Of a stretch of 64,000 nt of DNA, positions 20,631 through 32,585 are shown one piece after another. Under the pieces are notes generated by a model. The model worked only from the letters and a program-made list of their open reading frames with translations. It was not told where the DNA came from and ran no database searches. The position numbers were made by a program, and so were the translations under genes. The stretch's first letter is position 1; every line of letters starts with the position of its first letter. The stretch is taken from NCBI GenBank assembly GCA_949825045.1, contig OX463814.1, forward strand, positions 29,282,383 to 29,346,382, read 5' to 3'. This DNA comes from Argyresthia goedartella (lineage: Eukaryota > Arthropoda > Insecta > Lepidoptera > Argyresthiidae).

Positions 20631-21752
20631 GGGCGGATTCGACCAAACAAAGTTATACTTGGTATAAGTGTTACCTCTAGAATAAATCGGGAAATAATCT
20701 GGAGTAAACCTATATCACGTTATAACAACTACTAAACCCGGGTTAGCTGGCACTATTCCGGGTATAGCACTATTCTGCCGATACTCGCGGTGTAACGAGC
20801 CTTATTCTTGGGTTAAATTCAAAAATCAAAATGGCTACCTATATAGCAGCTGTTTGTCAAAGTGGGCGCGAGCGAGGTTATCTTCGATTTCGTTTTTTAG
20901 TGAATATTTTGATCAAGAATATTTATCAACACCGCGCCACGATAGAACGTTTGAGAAATATGATCGATGAATCCGACAGTGATGATGAATATGTGCCAAG
21001 ACGGCCAAGGTGGATCAAGGAAAGAACCAATTACTTTAATGAGTATGACGACCACGATTTTTCTGTAAGATTTCGTCTATCCAAGGAAGCCACTATGTGT
21101 TTGTTAGCTAAACTTGAACATAGGTTGGAATAGTCATCAGTCCGGTAGGTACTTACTTATTTGAATTACTGTTCTACCACTCTACCTGACCTAAAATTTA
21201 CCTTTGAGTGAATAACTTTCTTATTATTTTACAGGATTTTCTCTATATCGTCAATAAATCAGCTACATTGCGATTCTATGCAACCAATTCTACACAGATG
21301 AGTGTGGTATGAGCACTCCCACTGCGAATAAAATAATACACCATGTAACCACTGCAATAGCTTCATCGCATAATGAATACATTAAGTTTACGTACGAAAA
21401 TATTATTTCCAAAATAACAGGAAACAACACAAGGAGAAAAGTATACAACACAAAACCAAACACAACCTAGAAAATAGAACAAACAAGCTGACATTTCACT
21501 GTATTACCTTAAAAAATTGAGTTGTGGTGGCATTTCAAGTCAAGTTCAAGGAAACGACAGCACATGATTTTTGTCGGTTTATACATTCGTTCATCATTCT
21601 TTTCAAACCAGAGAGTAACAATACCTAGCATAGCGTACTCGTTACGAGTACGTTGGAAAAACGTGAACGAAGATATCCAAGGGTAAATTTAAGGAGTAAA
21701 ATTATTCCCGTAATAGTTACACTCGCGTAACTTCGTGTTTGGTCGAATCCGC
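20631..21752 (+). mobile_element. Deleted PIF/Harbinger transposon
   Basis: The left end GGGCGGATTCGACCAAACAA and the right end, inverted GGCGGATTCGACCAAACACG, are matching terminal inverted repeats. They continue with similar AGTTA and GTGTTAC/GTGTAAC stretches. Between them is a transposase remnant. At about 1.1 kb it is far shorter than an autonomous Harbinger, and the DDE core is absent. The 3-bp target duplication typical of the group was not found, so the outer base of one end may be altered. Confidence 0.75.
20831..21475 (+). pseudogene. PIF/Harbinger (HARBI1-like) transposase, N-terminal remnant in two exons
   Basis: The first exon-like frame is 100 codons from ATG 20831. It contains an acidic patch and RTNYFNEYDDHDFSVRFRLS, the hallmark of the helical region that precedes the DDE nuclease in HARBI1-type transposases, and ends LLAKLEHRLE with a stop where Tyr is expected. 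A likely intron of 90 bp runs from GTAGGT at 21145 to TTTACAG at 21234. It is followed by LRFYATNSTQ and then, after a frameshift, STPTANKIIHHVTTAIASS, which match the next conserved blocks. No DDE catalytic motif follows. The family normally needs a partner Myb-like protein for transposition; none is seen here. Confidence 0.75.
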
Positions 21753-23370
21753 CTGTTTAATATTTATGCTTCGGAAACGCACCGGTTTTTGTTGCGCGAA
21801 TCGATCGCGAGTAATCGGCACATCACAAGCGAAAACGGAACTAGCAGCTGTCACTCGTACCGGAACGAGATGTAAAATTGGAGGTTATCTTTAATCTTGG
21901 CCTCTTTCTCACCGGGAGAACAACATGTCTGCTCGGGCCTCGTGGCATTGATGGTATTTCGGTGTACCAATTACTAAATACAGGCGTCGGGCCTGGTCGG
22001 AGTGTTAATCATCTACATCTTCGGGAAATAAGTAGATTCGCGTCAGCGGTCAAGTGATCCGTGTCGTGATTGAAAATCGTCGTATCGGACGGCGATTCCA
22101 CGTGACGGCAGGCACTACGTCGGCGACAGCGTCGGCAGCGACGATACTGGTTCGGTTCCATCTCCTATCCCAAAACTGTCTCCTCTCCCGCATTCCTGTC
22201 TCGAATCGAGCCTTCGATCTCCTGTCTAGGGTGACAAGATCAGTAAAAATTTCATCACTTCTTTTCTCTCACGATCGGGCAACAGCACACCCCCTTCGGA
22301 TTCCACGCCATTCGGTAGGCGTGGAAATTAAACACCGCCCTGTGCACCAGTAATTCGATAGTAACTAGTGGATAAACCGAAGAGATTGAAGGAGGTTATT
22401 GAGATGATGATAGATTTATTAAACTAGGCTTGCGTGGAATAATAAACTTCCAGATTAAATTTTTCCTGTCATTGTAGTACCTACTCTAGCAGCCTTGTAG
22501 CCGGGCAAGTGTCGTGAATAAATCCGTCCGGCAATTTTTTACAGGACAATTATATAAATAAAATTACTTTTGACTTTGTTCCTCTGCCTACAATAGCGGT
22601 GCAGTTATTTATGAATTATTAACTTGCTTTGTAAAATATATTTTTATTTCGGTAGCAATCCAACGTAAAAATGTCGTAGGTGTGTTGTCATCTGTTGACA
22701 AGGCAATAGAATTGAAACACCCGCGGTACGGATAGCAACCTTGGCCTGAGGCCAAAAGGGCAGACAGCATTGGCAGCGCATAAAATAATAGAATCCAGGT
22801 TAGTGGTATCAGATAAGCCCAATCTTAAAGGATAAATGATTTTCAATAAAGCGATAAGAAAATGTTGCTTTATGCAAGAGATTTCAGAAAATGTTGATTT
22901 GTGAAATTTGGGTCACAATTTTGTATAATGTATTTAGATTTTAAATCAAATCTCATCTATTAAACAAATCACGGGATGACACATACACAAGATGTTGCTA
23001 ACTTTCACAATAAGACACATTTGCTTAATTCCGAAATAACTTTTTTTCCCCTATCTCTAGATTGCTATCGAATTTCAAAAACGTTCTAAAAAGAACATTA
23101 ATTCGACCGGTTCCGGACCGGCTGTGCACTTTTCTGATATATTTTTTTAATAATTTATTTTGAAAATAAAAACCATTTTAAGAAACGAATTTAATTATTT
23201 TTGGGTTTTATTAATTGCGTCTATTTAATATACAAAGCTAAAATTTTACCCTCCAAAAGTAAACATGACGTCACTACAGACGTAAGGGATAAATTTCTTT
23301 GCCTACCACAAAAAAATGACAGTCAAGCAACCAAAGAGTGCCTAGTATATAGACTTCTTTCTTTCTTTCT
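21753..23370. other. Unassigned sequence with a GC-richer patch
   Basis: 21780-22370 has higher GC and an open frame of 99 codons (22054-22353) with no recognised domain and composition like random translation. It might hold an untranslated exon or regulatory sequence, but nothing in it proves that. The rest is AT-rich and featureless. Confidence 0.3.
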
Positions 23371-23416
23371 TTGATAGTTGACTTCACTCGTATATGAGTG
23401 AACTGTCAACTGTCAA
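23371..23416. repeat. Short hairpin around GTATAT
   Basis: TTGATAGTTGACTTCACTC pairs with GAGTGAACTGTCAACTGTCAA with one or two bulges, leaving a six-base loop. Confidence 0.55.
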
Positions 23417-24241
23417 ACAAACATCACGTCACTCACGTCAGACCAAACCAAGACGAAATTATTGATTACTATTGTGTTAAAATGTTAAAATTTTAAAAAT
23501 CGAATTGTATTTCACAATGGCAATCATCATGTTCAAACAGTAGTGATAACCCGAATTTGTTATTTGTACCAATACTAGAACGTCTGCGTGAAGAATAGTT
23601 TCAAGTGAACGCAGAATATTTCAAAAAATATTAGCAGTTTTGTTAAGGCTACTTGGATCAATTTGTAATGATTACTTGTGGGCTGGTCAATTTGCAGGAT
23701 GATATAATATAAATACACAAAATTTCTAAGAATGTGTATGGTTTTATTTATACACAAAATTTGCTAGAAATATTATACACAAAATTGAAGCTGTGCAGCT
23801 GACCATAGCTGACTCAGCATTGAAACTACCATAAATACCACGGGTAGATAGAATGATCATGAGGTGGAATGCCCGCTGAACACGGGCGGGTGTTTGGTCC
23901 TCTATTTGTGACTATTTAACCCAATTACCAGTGTTTGAGCACCGGTTACTGTTGATTCAGCGGACTTCCCTCCCCAAATCTCCTTGTTCTTGAGTTGCTG
24001 TTACAGGCAGTCTGGTTTCTGGCCCAATAAATCTGGTCTACACCGAATCTTACCAGCTCGTCCAAGCTGAAGTTTCGTTCAGAAAGTGATTGGTCCATTC
24101 CTCCAATCAGAGCGTCAGTTTCCGATGGACAAAACACTTTTTGAACGTAACTTAACGACTTTGAGGTTATAATTTTATTTTATTCATTGTGCAGTGCAAT
24201 TTCGTAAATTTCTTATTCAAAACAGTTTATCAGTTGAAATA
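23417..24241. other. Unassigned sequence
   Basis: No gene recognised. A 63-codon minus-strand frame (23946-24137) carries no known motif. Confidence 0.3.
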
Positions 24242-24526
24242 ATGGACGAAGATGAAACTGAAACGGTTCTTGTTCGAGAAGCTAGCGTAGAAGTCGAAAA
24301 AGAAATTTAAAGAAAGTAAAAGAGCTGAAGCGACGATTAAAAGGAACTCTGCTCCTTCTGGCAGCATAGACATTCTATGTGCCTTGTACTCACAATGATT
24401 CTAATAAAAGATTTAAATGTAGCAAGATAACACCAAATATGGTTCAAGCAATGAGACAAAACCTTTACAGAGTTGCCGACAAGCTTGACTGTTTAGAAGA
24501 GGAAGTATCCTATTAATATAATAGAA
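24242..24526 (+). pseudogene. Broken reading frame of unknown family
   Basis: From ATG 24242 the frame reads MDEDETETVLVREASVEVEK and stops. A second frame reads KRAEATIKRNSAPSGSIDIL. A third, from about 24386, reads FKCSKITPNMVQAMRQNLYR and ends LEEEVSY and TAA. The three pieces are in line, have a coding-like character, and would give a small acidic protein if two frameshifts were ignored. I do not recognise the family with confidence. The K.F.C..I......R..LY pattern recalls uncharacterised insect proteins that are often multi-copy, so a transposon-borne gene is possible. Confidence 0.3.
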
Positions 24527-25744
24527 ATATAAATAAAATAAATAATATTAATGAAAACCATTGCTGTAATTTTTAAGTTGTGACTGCTTAGAACAGATAT
24601 TATTCATAATAATACACAGAAATAGAAGTAAAATAAATAATTATAATAAAAACTATTGCTGTTATTTTATTTAGTTTCATGCAAAACGATATAAGTCCAA
24701 GACCCATCCATGAAAAAGGTGATTTGTCCCTGAAGTTCATTCAAAAAAGGTTTTGTCCGATTTTTTTTTCTATGTTCTAGCTAAATCAGGTTAAATCTAA
24801 AAGTAAACGGAACAGTTTTATGCTCCCTAACATAATATCTTTCATACAAAATAGACATCTAATTGTTTTTGCAAGGTATGAGATAATTAGAAGTTTTTTT
24901 TGTTTTCCCATCATTTGGAGGTGACGGACAAAACACGTTTTGCTTTTTACCTCCTCAATTATAGATAGAATAGCGAGCGCCGCCGACTCACCTTGAATCT
25001 GAAGTCATCCAGGGTTGTCTTAAAAATTCCTAAAGTCCGCTTTGATTTTCGAATTATCGCCTAAAGCGCCTAAAAAATATATTCAAAAAGTTTCAAGTCA
25101 AGTTGTAGAGCAAAATAGGGCAATAAAGCAGGACTCACTCACTCGCTGTGTTCACGTTCACGTTTCCATTTGTTCCAACGTATATGAATGTATACGTCAT
25201 CTAGTGTCGAGGCACATAACTATATAACTAAAAACTAGACTTATAAATTATTTATTTTATTATAAGAAAGTAGTAAGCGACAACCGACAACTAGCAAATT
25301 GTGGTAGGACCCGCTAGTTGAGTCGGCGGCATGGGTAAAAGTCATCATTAGCTATTTATAGTCTGATACCGCGAGGTGGGTCGTCCGTGGTTCTGCTTCT
25401 CAAACCAAAATAAAAAAAGTAGTGAATGGTTGCAGCCACCTTTAAATAAAAATAATAGGTATTATTAATGTTGCAAGAAAATATATGTACAATAATATAC
25501 AAAACTGCTTACCAATTACCACAACAAACATGCTAAGGTCTACATTATGCTCAATTCTCAAACCCCCAGGTTGTTTTGAGGCATCGCGATTTTGAAACTT
25601 ATGCCATGGTATTAAAATTCAAAACCTATAACGGGAAAATGGCATCATACGATGCATTGAGTCGTTGAGAGAAAGAGCAGATTGTAGTTTAAATTTCAAA
25701 CGCGTTATACATTATCAAGGTCCCCCCAACCCGGTTTATAAAGT
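24527..25744. other. Unassigned sequence with a local duplication
   Basis: 24515-24580 and 24606-24668 are similar (AGAAATATAAATAAAATAAA, then AAAACTATTGCTGT or AAAACCATTGCTGT), a diverged tandem duplication. No gene was recognised in the remainder. Confidence 0.35.
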
Positions 25745-28266
25745 GAAGAAATGTTCAAGTTCAAGTTCAAGTTCAAAGATATTTATTCATAATAGCAAAA
25801 AATTGAGACTTAATGAACGTCATAACATAATCATGAAAGCATAATATAACATTAAGTACCTAGGTGTCTAATTATTACTTAGAACATAATATATAGGGTG
25901 CAATGAACTGGTTTAATGCCAGATGTCGGTGTATTGTAAAAAGTTATTAATTTTGTAGTAGGCCTTAGTGCACAAAGTGTGCTTTATACATTTTTTGAAT
26001 CTAGCTTCAGTCAAGTTTTGTATTTCTTGCGGAATTTTATTGTAGAAGCGTATACAGTGTCCCATAAAAGAACTGCTAACATTTGTGAGTCTGAACATTG
26101 TAAAATAAAGTTTATGTTTATTTCTAGTTTGCACATTGTGGCGGCTATCAATGGTTATAAAGTTATTGATATTTTTCCTCACATACATTATGATTTCATA
26201 GATATATTGACATGCAACCGTTAGGATGTTGGTTTCTTTGAATAAATCTCTCAGAGATTCTCTATTACACAGCTTATAAATAAATCGAACCGCTCTCTTC
26301 TGCAAAATGAAGATGGTCTCAATATCAGCAGCCCGTCCCCATAGTAAGTAGTATGCCGTAGGACATAATGCTATGGAAATAACTAAAATATACAAGCCTA
26401 GCAGTTGTCACTCAATTCCCTGATTCTTTTAACCACATATGCTGCGGAGCTAAGTCTATGTGCCTAAATTTACAATATGAGGACCCCACTGTTGTTTGGC
26501 ATCAATAGTGATGCCGAGAAATACAGTTTCATCAACTAGTTTTAGTTTGTCTTTCCCCAATACAATGTTACTCTTAACTTACCTTACATTAGGTAAAGTG
26601 AATTTTATGCAATGTGTCTTTTTTGAATTCAGAAGCAAGTTATTGGCAGTTAACCAGTCTAGTACTCGCAAGAGAGCATTATTTGTTTCCAATAAAACAT
26701 TTTCCTGTCTCCTAATTAAAAAAAATAGTGACGTGTCGAGGAAAAGGAACGGACCCAGAATAGATCGACCCTGTGGGACTCGCATCTTCACCTGAGAACC
26801 CGACGATTTTGACCTTTTAATGTCAGCTTTTTGAACCCTCCCTTTAAATACGATCTCATAAGCTTAGGGCCTTTTATGACGTAGTGTTTTAGCTTTAAGA
26901 GCAATGTTTCGTGGTCAAATGCCTTGGACAGGTCACAAAAAACACCTATAGCATCCCTACGATCTTCCCACGCATTAAAAATATGTTTAACTAACATGAC
27001 TCCAGCATCTGTTGTCGACCGCCCTTTTGTAAATCCAAACTGCTGGCTATGGAGAATTTGATGCGCATTGAAGTGCGCCAGTAACTGACCCAATATGATC
27101 TTCTCAAATATTTTACTCAATAAGGGTAGAACAAACGGGTCTGAAATTTGTAGGGTCATCCTTATCGCCGCTTTTAAATAAAGGTACTAGCCTACTGTGT
27201 TCCATGAGATCAGGGAAAGTACTCTCATCTACACATTTATTGAAGATTTTAGCTAAATGTGGGGCCATTTCGTCTATCACCGAGCTATTAATTTTTACTG
27301 ACATGCCCCAGAGATCCTCGGATTTTTTAAATTTAACAATTTAAATGCTTTAATTATATATGGCCCAATATATGCGAATGAGCATATGTTGGGCCATTTG
27401 AACATTGACTTTTAAAAATGATGCAGCAAGATCCGGAGACGAGTCTAAAGAAGCAGTAGTAACAATTGGAACATTTGTAAAGAACTTCGATGTCATCGTT
27501 AGAAGATATTAGCTTATCTTCAATCTTAAGTACATAGCTGCGGTCTCCTGATTTTGTTTTACCTGCTTCTCTATTTATGATATTTGAAATGGTTTTACTT
27601 TTATTCGACGATGTAACAATCTTCGTTTTTATGTGTTCGTACTTAGCATTATGGTAGAAGGCCCTAAATATTTTTGAATATAATTTTACATGTTTTAGGT
27701 CATGTTGTCATGTCATTGGGTCATAAAAATTGGGTCATGTGTAGATGTTTTTTTGCCATAAAGTGTATCCCTACTTTTAGGAATTACTTTTCTTGCCCAT
27801 TCACTAAACCCTACTTTACTATTGCTTTTTGTAAGTTTATTTAATTTAAAATTGTTTTCAAAACTATTTGAAAATTTGTTGAATAAGTCCGTATAGTGAT
27901 CATTCGCTTTTTGAGTATTATTTTGAGCAGGTAAGCTACTTTGTAAATCTTGTTTAAATGATTCATTTTTTTTTGTTGTGATTGGCCTACACAAGACTGG
28001 TCCAGTGATTTTGAATCTACTTGTAAGTTGACAATTTTCCCACCGTGATCAGACTTTAATCAATTTACTGTACATTTCTTCAAAATTTCGCAATTGCAGA
28101 AGACGTTATCAAGGCAGGTTGCAGTAGTTTTAGTTATTCTTGAGAGATTTAGGAAGATGTTGACTAATTTGAATGATATAAACAATATTATTAATTTAGT
28201 ATGCAATGGGGAGTCCATCAGTAAGTCTATATTGAAGTCACCGCATGTATTAAAAACTACAAACAA
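25745..28266 (-). mobile_element. Degraded CR1/Jockey-type LINE
   Basis: A LINE on the minus strand, 5'-truncated in the endonuclease and full of frameshifts. From its 5' side: the endonuclease motif CGDFNIDLL (near 28250) and a linker; DEMAPHLAKIFNKCVDESTFP and RLVPLFKSGDKDDPTNFRP (RT fingers, near 27275-27150); LLSKIFEKI, QFGFTKGRST and FCDLSKAFD (27120-26920); the thumb LLTANNLLLNSKKT (near 26650); and a C-terminal part from 26395 to 25913 with LQKRAVRFIYKL and RFYNKIPQEI. The segment with the YXDD motif has been lost or scrambled between 26790 and 26400. The 3' end has four GTTCAA-type units at 25750-25775, like the simple tails of such elements. It cannot move. Confidence 0.8.
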
Positions 28267-28359
28267 TTAAGCGATGCATCTCCCTATAACAAACAAAACC
28301 TCATATTAATAATCATTCTGGTGTCCCATTACAAGACATCGGTTCTATACGTTCTAACC

Positions 28360-28770
28360 TAACCTATCCTAACTTTAGGATTCAGACAGGAAGTGACCTA
28401 TAACAGGCAATTCGGTTTTATGCAACTATATGACATCGCCTCGCTGCGCTCCGCTTCGCTCGGCTCCGGGTTGTTCGCTACGTTGTAACCTAACTGACAT
28501 AACTATAGGATTCAAACAGGAAGTGACCTACAACAAGCAATTCGGTTTTATGCAAATACATGACATCGCCACGCTCCGCTCCGTTTCGTTTTACTCTGGG
28601 TTGTCCCCTACGTTGTAACCTGACCTAACCTAACCTAGCTTTAGGATTCAGACAGACATTTTATGCAACTACATGACATCGCTTTGCTCGGGGTTGTTCA
28701 CTACGTTGTAATCTAACTAACCTAACTTTAGGATTTAGACAGGAAGTGACCTATAAAAATTTCTCTGTGT
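28360..28770. repeat. Tandem array, unit about 130 bp, 3.5 copies
   Basis: AGGATT[C/T]A[G/A]ACAGG starts units at 28377, 28507, 28643 and 28730 (the third is internally deleted). Each full unit contains GAAGTGACCTA, CAATTCGGTTTTATGCAA, ATGACATCGC, a CGCTCCGCTTCGCTC-like GC-rich block and GGTTGT..CTACGTTGTAA. A single diverged unit lies at 53960-54110. This is satellite-like. Confidence 0.8.
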
Positions 28771-29474
28771 ATGGTATTATTGATGTTTCGTTGTGTTAAT
28801 TTTTGCGTTTCTTTCATACATATTTTCCAATTTACATTTTTTTTTAAACCACGCATTTCCCGCTGAAAGAAAATCACTTTGTCATAAAAAGTTACTATCA
28901 TTTACCCATTAAATACCTCATTACAATGAAATTCAGGGGTCACTATTCAAAATCCAAGCCCTGCTTTTTCATAATATACCGTTCTTTTAACGAATAAAAA
29001 CGAAACGATAAAGTATAAATACAAACCGCTGAATATAACCTACAATCACGAGAGGTCACTCATAGATCGCAGATTTTACAGGGAATAGATTGACGTTTCA
29101 AACTGTTTTATTTTTGTAGGTAAGACCGGCAGGTAAAGGTATTTTTTCATACATCTTATGATTATATCATAGTAGGTCAAATGTTTTATTTAAATTCGCC
29201 CGAAACTGTTTTAAATCCGACAATATGAAATAAATGCCTCACATGGCTCGATAACCAATTTCGAGAGGACCGTAGTGGCAGACCGGCACTGCCATATCGC
29301 TTCGTCGGGGCTAAATCTAGAGATGATGTTCGCGCTAGCGAATAATGTAGTCCGGGAGCGGAATGATTTCTTAGGAAACTGTGGTTTTCTGCATACTTTA
29401 CTTAGAACGGCGTCAATAACTAAAAGGTAAACAATATCTATGTAGGTGTACAATGCATAATGCAGGCAAAAAAT
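28771..29474. other. Unassigned sequence
   Basis: No gene recognised. A minus-strand frame of 90 codons (29211-29483) with a hydrophobic start has no known domain. 29260-29360 is locally GC-rich. Confidence 0.3.
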
Positions 29475-29690
29475 GTATTTCATAATAGTAGTTTATGTGA
29501 CTGATACGTAATGGAGGGCATTAAAAGTCAAGAGTGAGTTTATGAAACGAGCCGAATGCCTAATTATGTACAGTTATATACACTAGTTTATCTACAGACA
29601 TATCATAAGCTCTCTTTGATGTGTTCAGGAACCGCATGTTCGAAAGGCATTGCTTCATTGATCATTGCTCTGCAATTGTTTAGCTTGTTC
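29475..29690. repeat. Interspersed repeat, copy 2
   Basis: Diverged copy of 11112-11345, in the same orientation. It shares the AATAGTAGTTTATGTGACTG and TTTGATGTGTTCAGGAACCG blocks and lacks the GAAGGCC insertion. Confidence 0.7.
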
Positions 29691-30939
29691 AGCAGTACCA
29701 ACTTCACAGACAAACTAGGGGTGGCACGACGGCGTTCGAAATTTTAATGTCATAGTATGTCGAAATATTGATACATTATGGTCTTATATTCAGATAAGAA
29801 ATGAGTTTTTACCAAGTAGTATATCATTATGCTGATCGTAACGTGTACGGATTTCGGACGCAGTAAAGAGGGTTTTTGATACGTGCGTAGATAAATTCTT
29901 TATTATTTAAAAATTTGGGCGATAACACAAACTCCTGCATAATGGTGATATCATTTCCCTAAAGAGAAACAACGGCAGCGTGACCAGTCGTTTTATTATA
30001 TTATTCTGACTTACAGGAATGTCTTTCCCTTCCCCTTCCAAATTGACTAATTTTCCAATCAAAAGAAAGCTCATTTAAAATAATCGTAGTCTGCTTTAAT
30101 TATTTCTCAATTTGTCCAATAAAAAACCCTAGATGTCACTGAGAACATGAGGCTACAGTCAAAACTTGGAATTGACAGTAATGCATCAGCCTATGAGTCT
30201 TTTTAAGGTGGTCCCCGACCTACCAATCTCCAAGTAGGGCTTACTTACGGCTGTGAGGAAAATAAAAAGATGAGTGTGTCGTGCTCGCTCCGCTTTATCC
30301 CAAGAAATGGAAAGTTTATACTTAACACCGCTTATACGAATATCTTGTGTGAGGTGGAACTCTGGCTTGAAGAATGGAGTTAACAAGTATAAAAAAGGGC
30401 TAAACAAGGTTTTGCCACGGTTGCGGTCGAGTAACTCGTAGAATTTTTGGTAATCTTCAGATATATTTTAAAGAAACAAATGTGATTATACGAACACTTC
30501 TTAAGTTTCCCGTTCAAATCAGTTTGGCGACTATTTCTTCAAGCAAAGAGCTATCAGAGCATAAAATATTCCGAAACAATGACATCACCAAATAGCAAAA
30601 AGTTGGAATATCGCACCGATTTTTCTCTCTTCAGAACATTTAACTGTGCCACAAAAAACCTCCATCGATATTCTGAAACGTAACTGCTATCGAATTCGAC
30701 AGGAATTGCAGATTTATGATCTTTGTGCATCTGCTGTTGAACTGAGCCGTACATCACTGAATTTAATGTTGGAATTACAATTGTCTACCTGCTTTGTTGG
30801 TAGGGTACTATTCAATCTTACATTGTGCGAATAAATTAAATTCTTTTCTGTTAGAATTCAATCCTTAAAATTTTGTGCCTTTGCATGATCGGCTTTTATA
30901 AAATCTGATGAGACAAACAAATAAGTGACAAACAAAGAA
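29691..30939. other. Unassigned sequence
   Basis: No gene, RNA or repeat family was recognised. Open frames here are short and mutually overlapping. Confidence 0.35.
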
Positions 30940-31150
30940 CAGAAGACTGATTACCATGATCTAACTGGTTGAACTTTGTTTTCAAAACTGTTAGACAGAC
31001 TCCCATGATGTAACTGTTTGGACATTTTTTTCCAAATTGTAAGACTGACTTCGAGGATAGAACTCTTTGGATAATTTCCTTCCAAATTGTTAGATTTACT
31101 CCGAAGATCGAAATGTTCGGATCATTTCCTTCCAAATTGTTAGACTAGAA
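30940..31150. repeat. Minisatellite, unit about 50 bp, four copies
   Basis: The block AAATTGTTAGAC or its variants recurs at about 30987, 31036, 31086 and 31136. Between copies are ACTCCGAAGATCGAA-like and TTTGGATCATTTCCTTCC-like blocks. The spacing is 49-50 bp. The 79-codon frame over it is a translation of the repeat. Confidence 0.8.
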
Positions 31151-32319
31151 CTTGATTGCTTCTCCATTATTCATTCATAATACATATACCCAGCTACACA
31201 GATAAATAAAATATAATAGAAATATGAATAGTTTATATGACATGATGACTGACCAGCCTCCTGAACTGAATCTGAAACTAACTTATCAATTAAATTCTTT
31301 TTTGCTATACGTCTCAACCAGATGTTGTTCTGTATTTCTTTCCAAGGAAAGTCAGATCCACAGTTCCGAGTAAAAATGTGGAACTGAGTAGTGAGATTAG
31401 CCCGCATCTTGAGCAGCATTACTGAACGAGATCCATCGGGACTGTGGACGCCTTTCTGGAACTGTACTTACTTTATTAGAAGCGTCGTCTTGTGTAATGT
31501 TCGCCATGATTGAGTTATCGAGATTTTATTTTATTTTTCATTGAGGTTTTCATGTGGGTGTAGTAATACGAGAATTGCATCAGGCGATGTGGATGGAGCA
31601 GTGGAAATGGGTTAAAATTGTACAGACACACAATGCCATTACTTTGCCAATTTTTTGCGCAAAAATATGGCAATTGTACGAATATATTCAGATATGCAAC
31701 AACGAAGAAATATAAAAACAATTCTTATCCGTACAAATTATTTCAAGCTCATAATAAATGCTAGCCCATTTAAAAAATATACAGTATTTAACATTTTACA
31801 ATTATTTTCAGGTAGCTAAATCTGCAGATCATAATAAGGATCCCTTAACCTTGTTTCGCATTTGAGCTACAGTAATTAAAACCCACCAAAAAATTATTAA
31901 AACCCTCGCCACGATTAAGGTAACTTAAAAGTAAAAATTATCTTCACGTGTTTCCTTTTTAAGGTGCTACGAAAATAAAATGGGGTTTTTTTCGAATCCA
32001 TTTACTCCACCATGAAGTCATCTACAGATTTGATTTTTGGGTAAACGTTTATTAAGTATTTGATTAAGATTTTCACCAAAACAAAAACGCGATTGGATAA
32101 AATTTTCTCGATAGAATTTAATTACGAAAACACCTCTAAATTATATTATTTTTTTCCTGTAATTCTGAAATCCTAACTAATTTCATTGTGGAACTGCGTT
32201 CAAAATGTAGATATTATGTATTCGCAAAATCTCCTGAAAAAACTTTTTAACAAAATAGAGTAGTTTATTTTTAAACAATTATTCTGTTGTTTAGCGCTAC
32301 GGTTTTTCATTTTTTTCCG
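31151..32319. other. Unassigned AT-rich sequence
   Basis: Nothing recognisable was found. Confidence 0.35.
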
Positions 32320-32585
32320 ATTCCGTCCCTCTCACACTGCGGGTCTTTCCGCCTGGAGTAACGGGGACCTTTGCACGGACGAGGTATCGCCTTAAGCTGT
32401 TAACTTTGGAAGTACTTAACCGATTTTAATAAAAGATAACTGAGAACCATAGCAGTGAAGTCAACTAACTATAAAATCCGTCCACCCGTTTGAGCGCTAG
32501 AGTGCCACAGACAGACACATAAACACACACACACACATACAGACGCTGTAAGTATATAACACCCCTAATTTTTTGTCGGGGGTAA
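32320..32585. repeat. Interspersed repeat ending in ACACCCC...TTTTTGTCGGGGGT
   Basis: The order CCGTCCACCCGTTTGAGCGC, CACAGACAGACACA, a short CA microsatellite and ATAACACCCC with TTTTTGTCGGGGGT is one I recall as a frequent interspersed repeat in lepidopteran DNA, probably the 3' part of a retroelement. That assignment is from memory. No coding was seen here. Confidence 0.5.

Noticed and set aside
22054..22353. 99-codon open frame as a gene
   Set aside because: Composition is Arg/Ser/Thr-rich without any domain, in a GC-richer patch where stop codons are rarer; no homology could be recalled.
28360..28770. CRISPR array or telomeric repeat
   Set aside because: The units are about 130 bp without short repeat/spacer alternation, and CCTAACC occurrences are part of the unit rather than a TTAGG run; the genome is eukaryotic.
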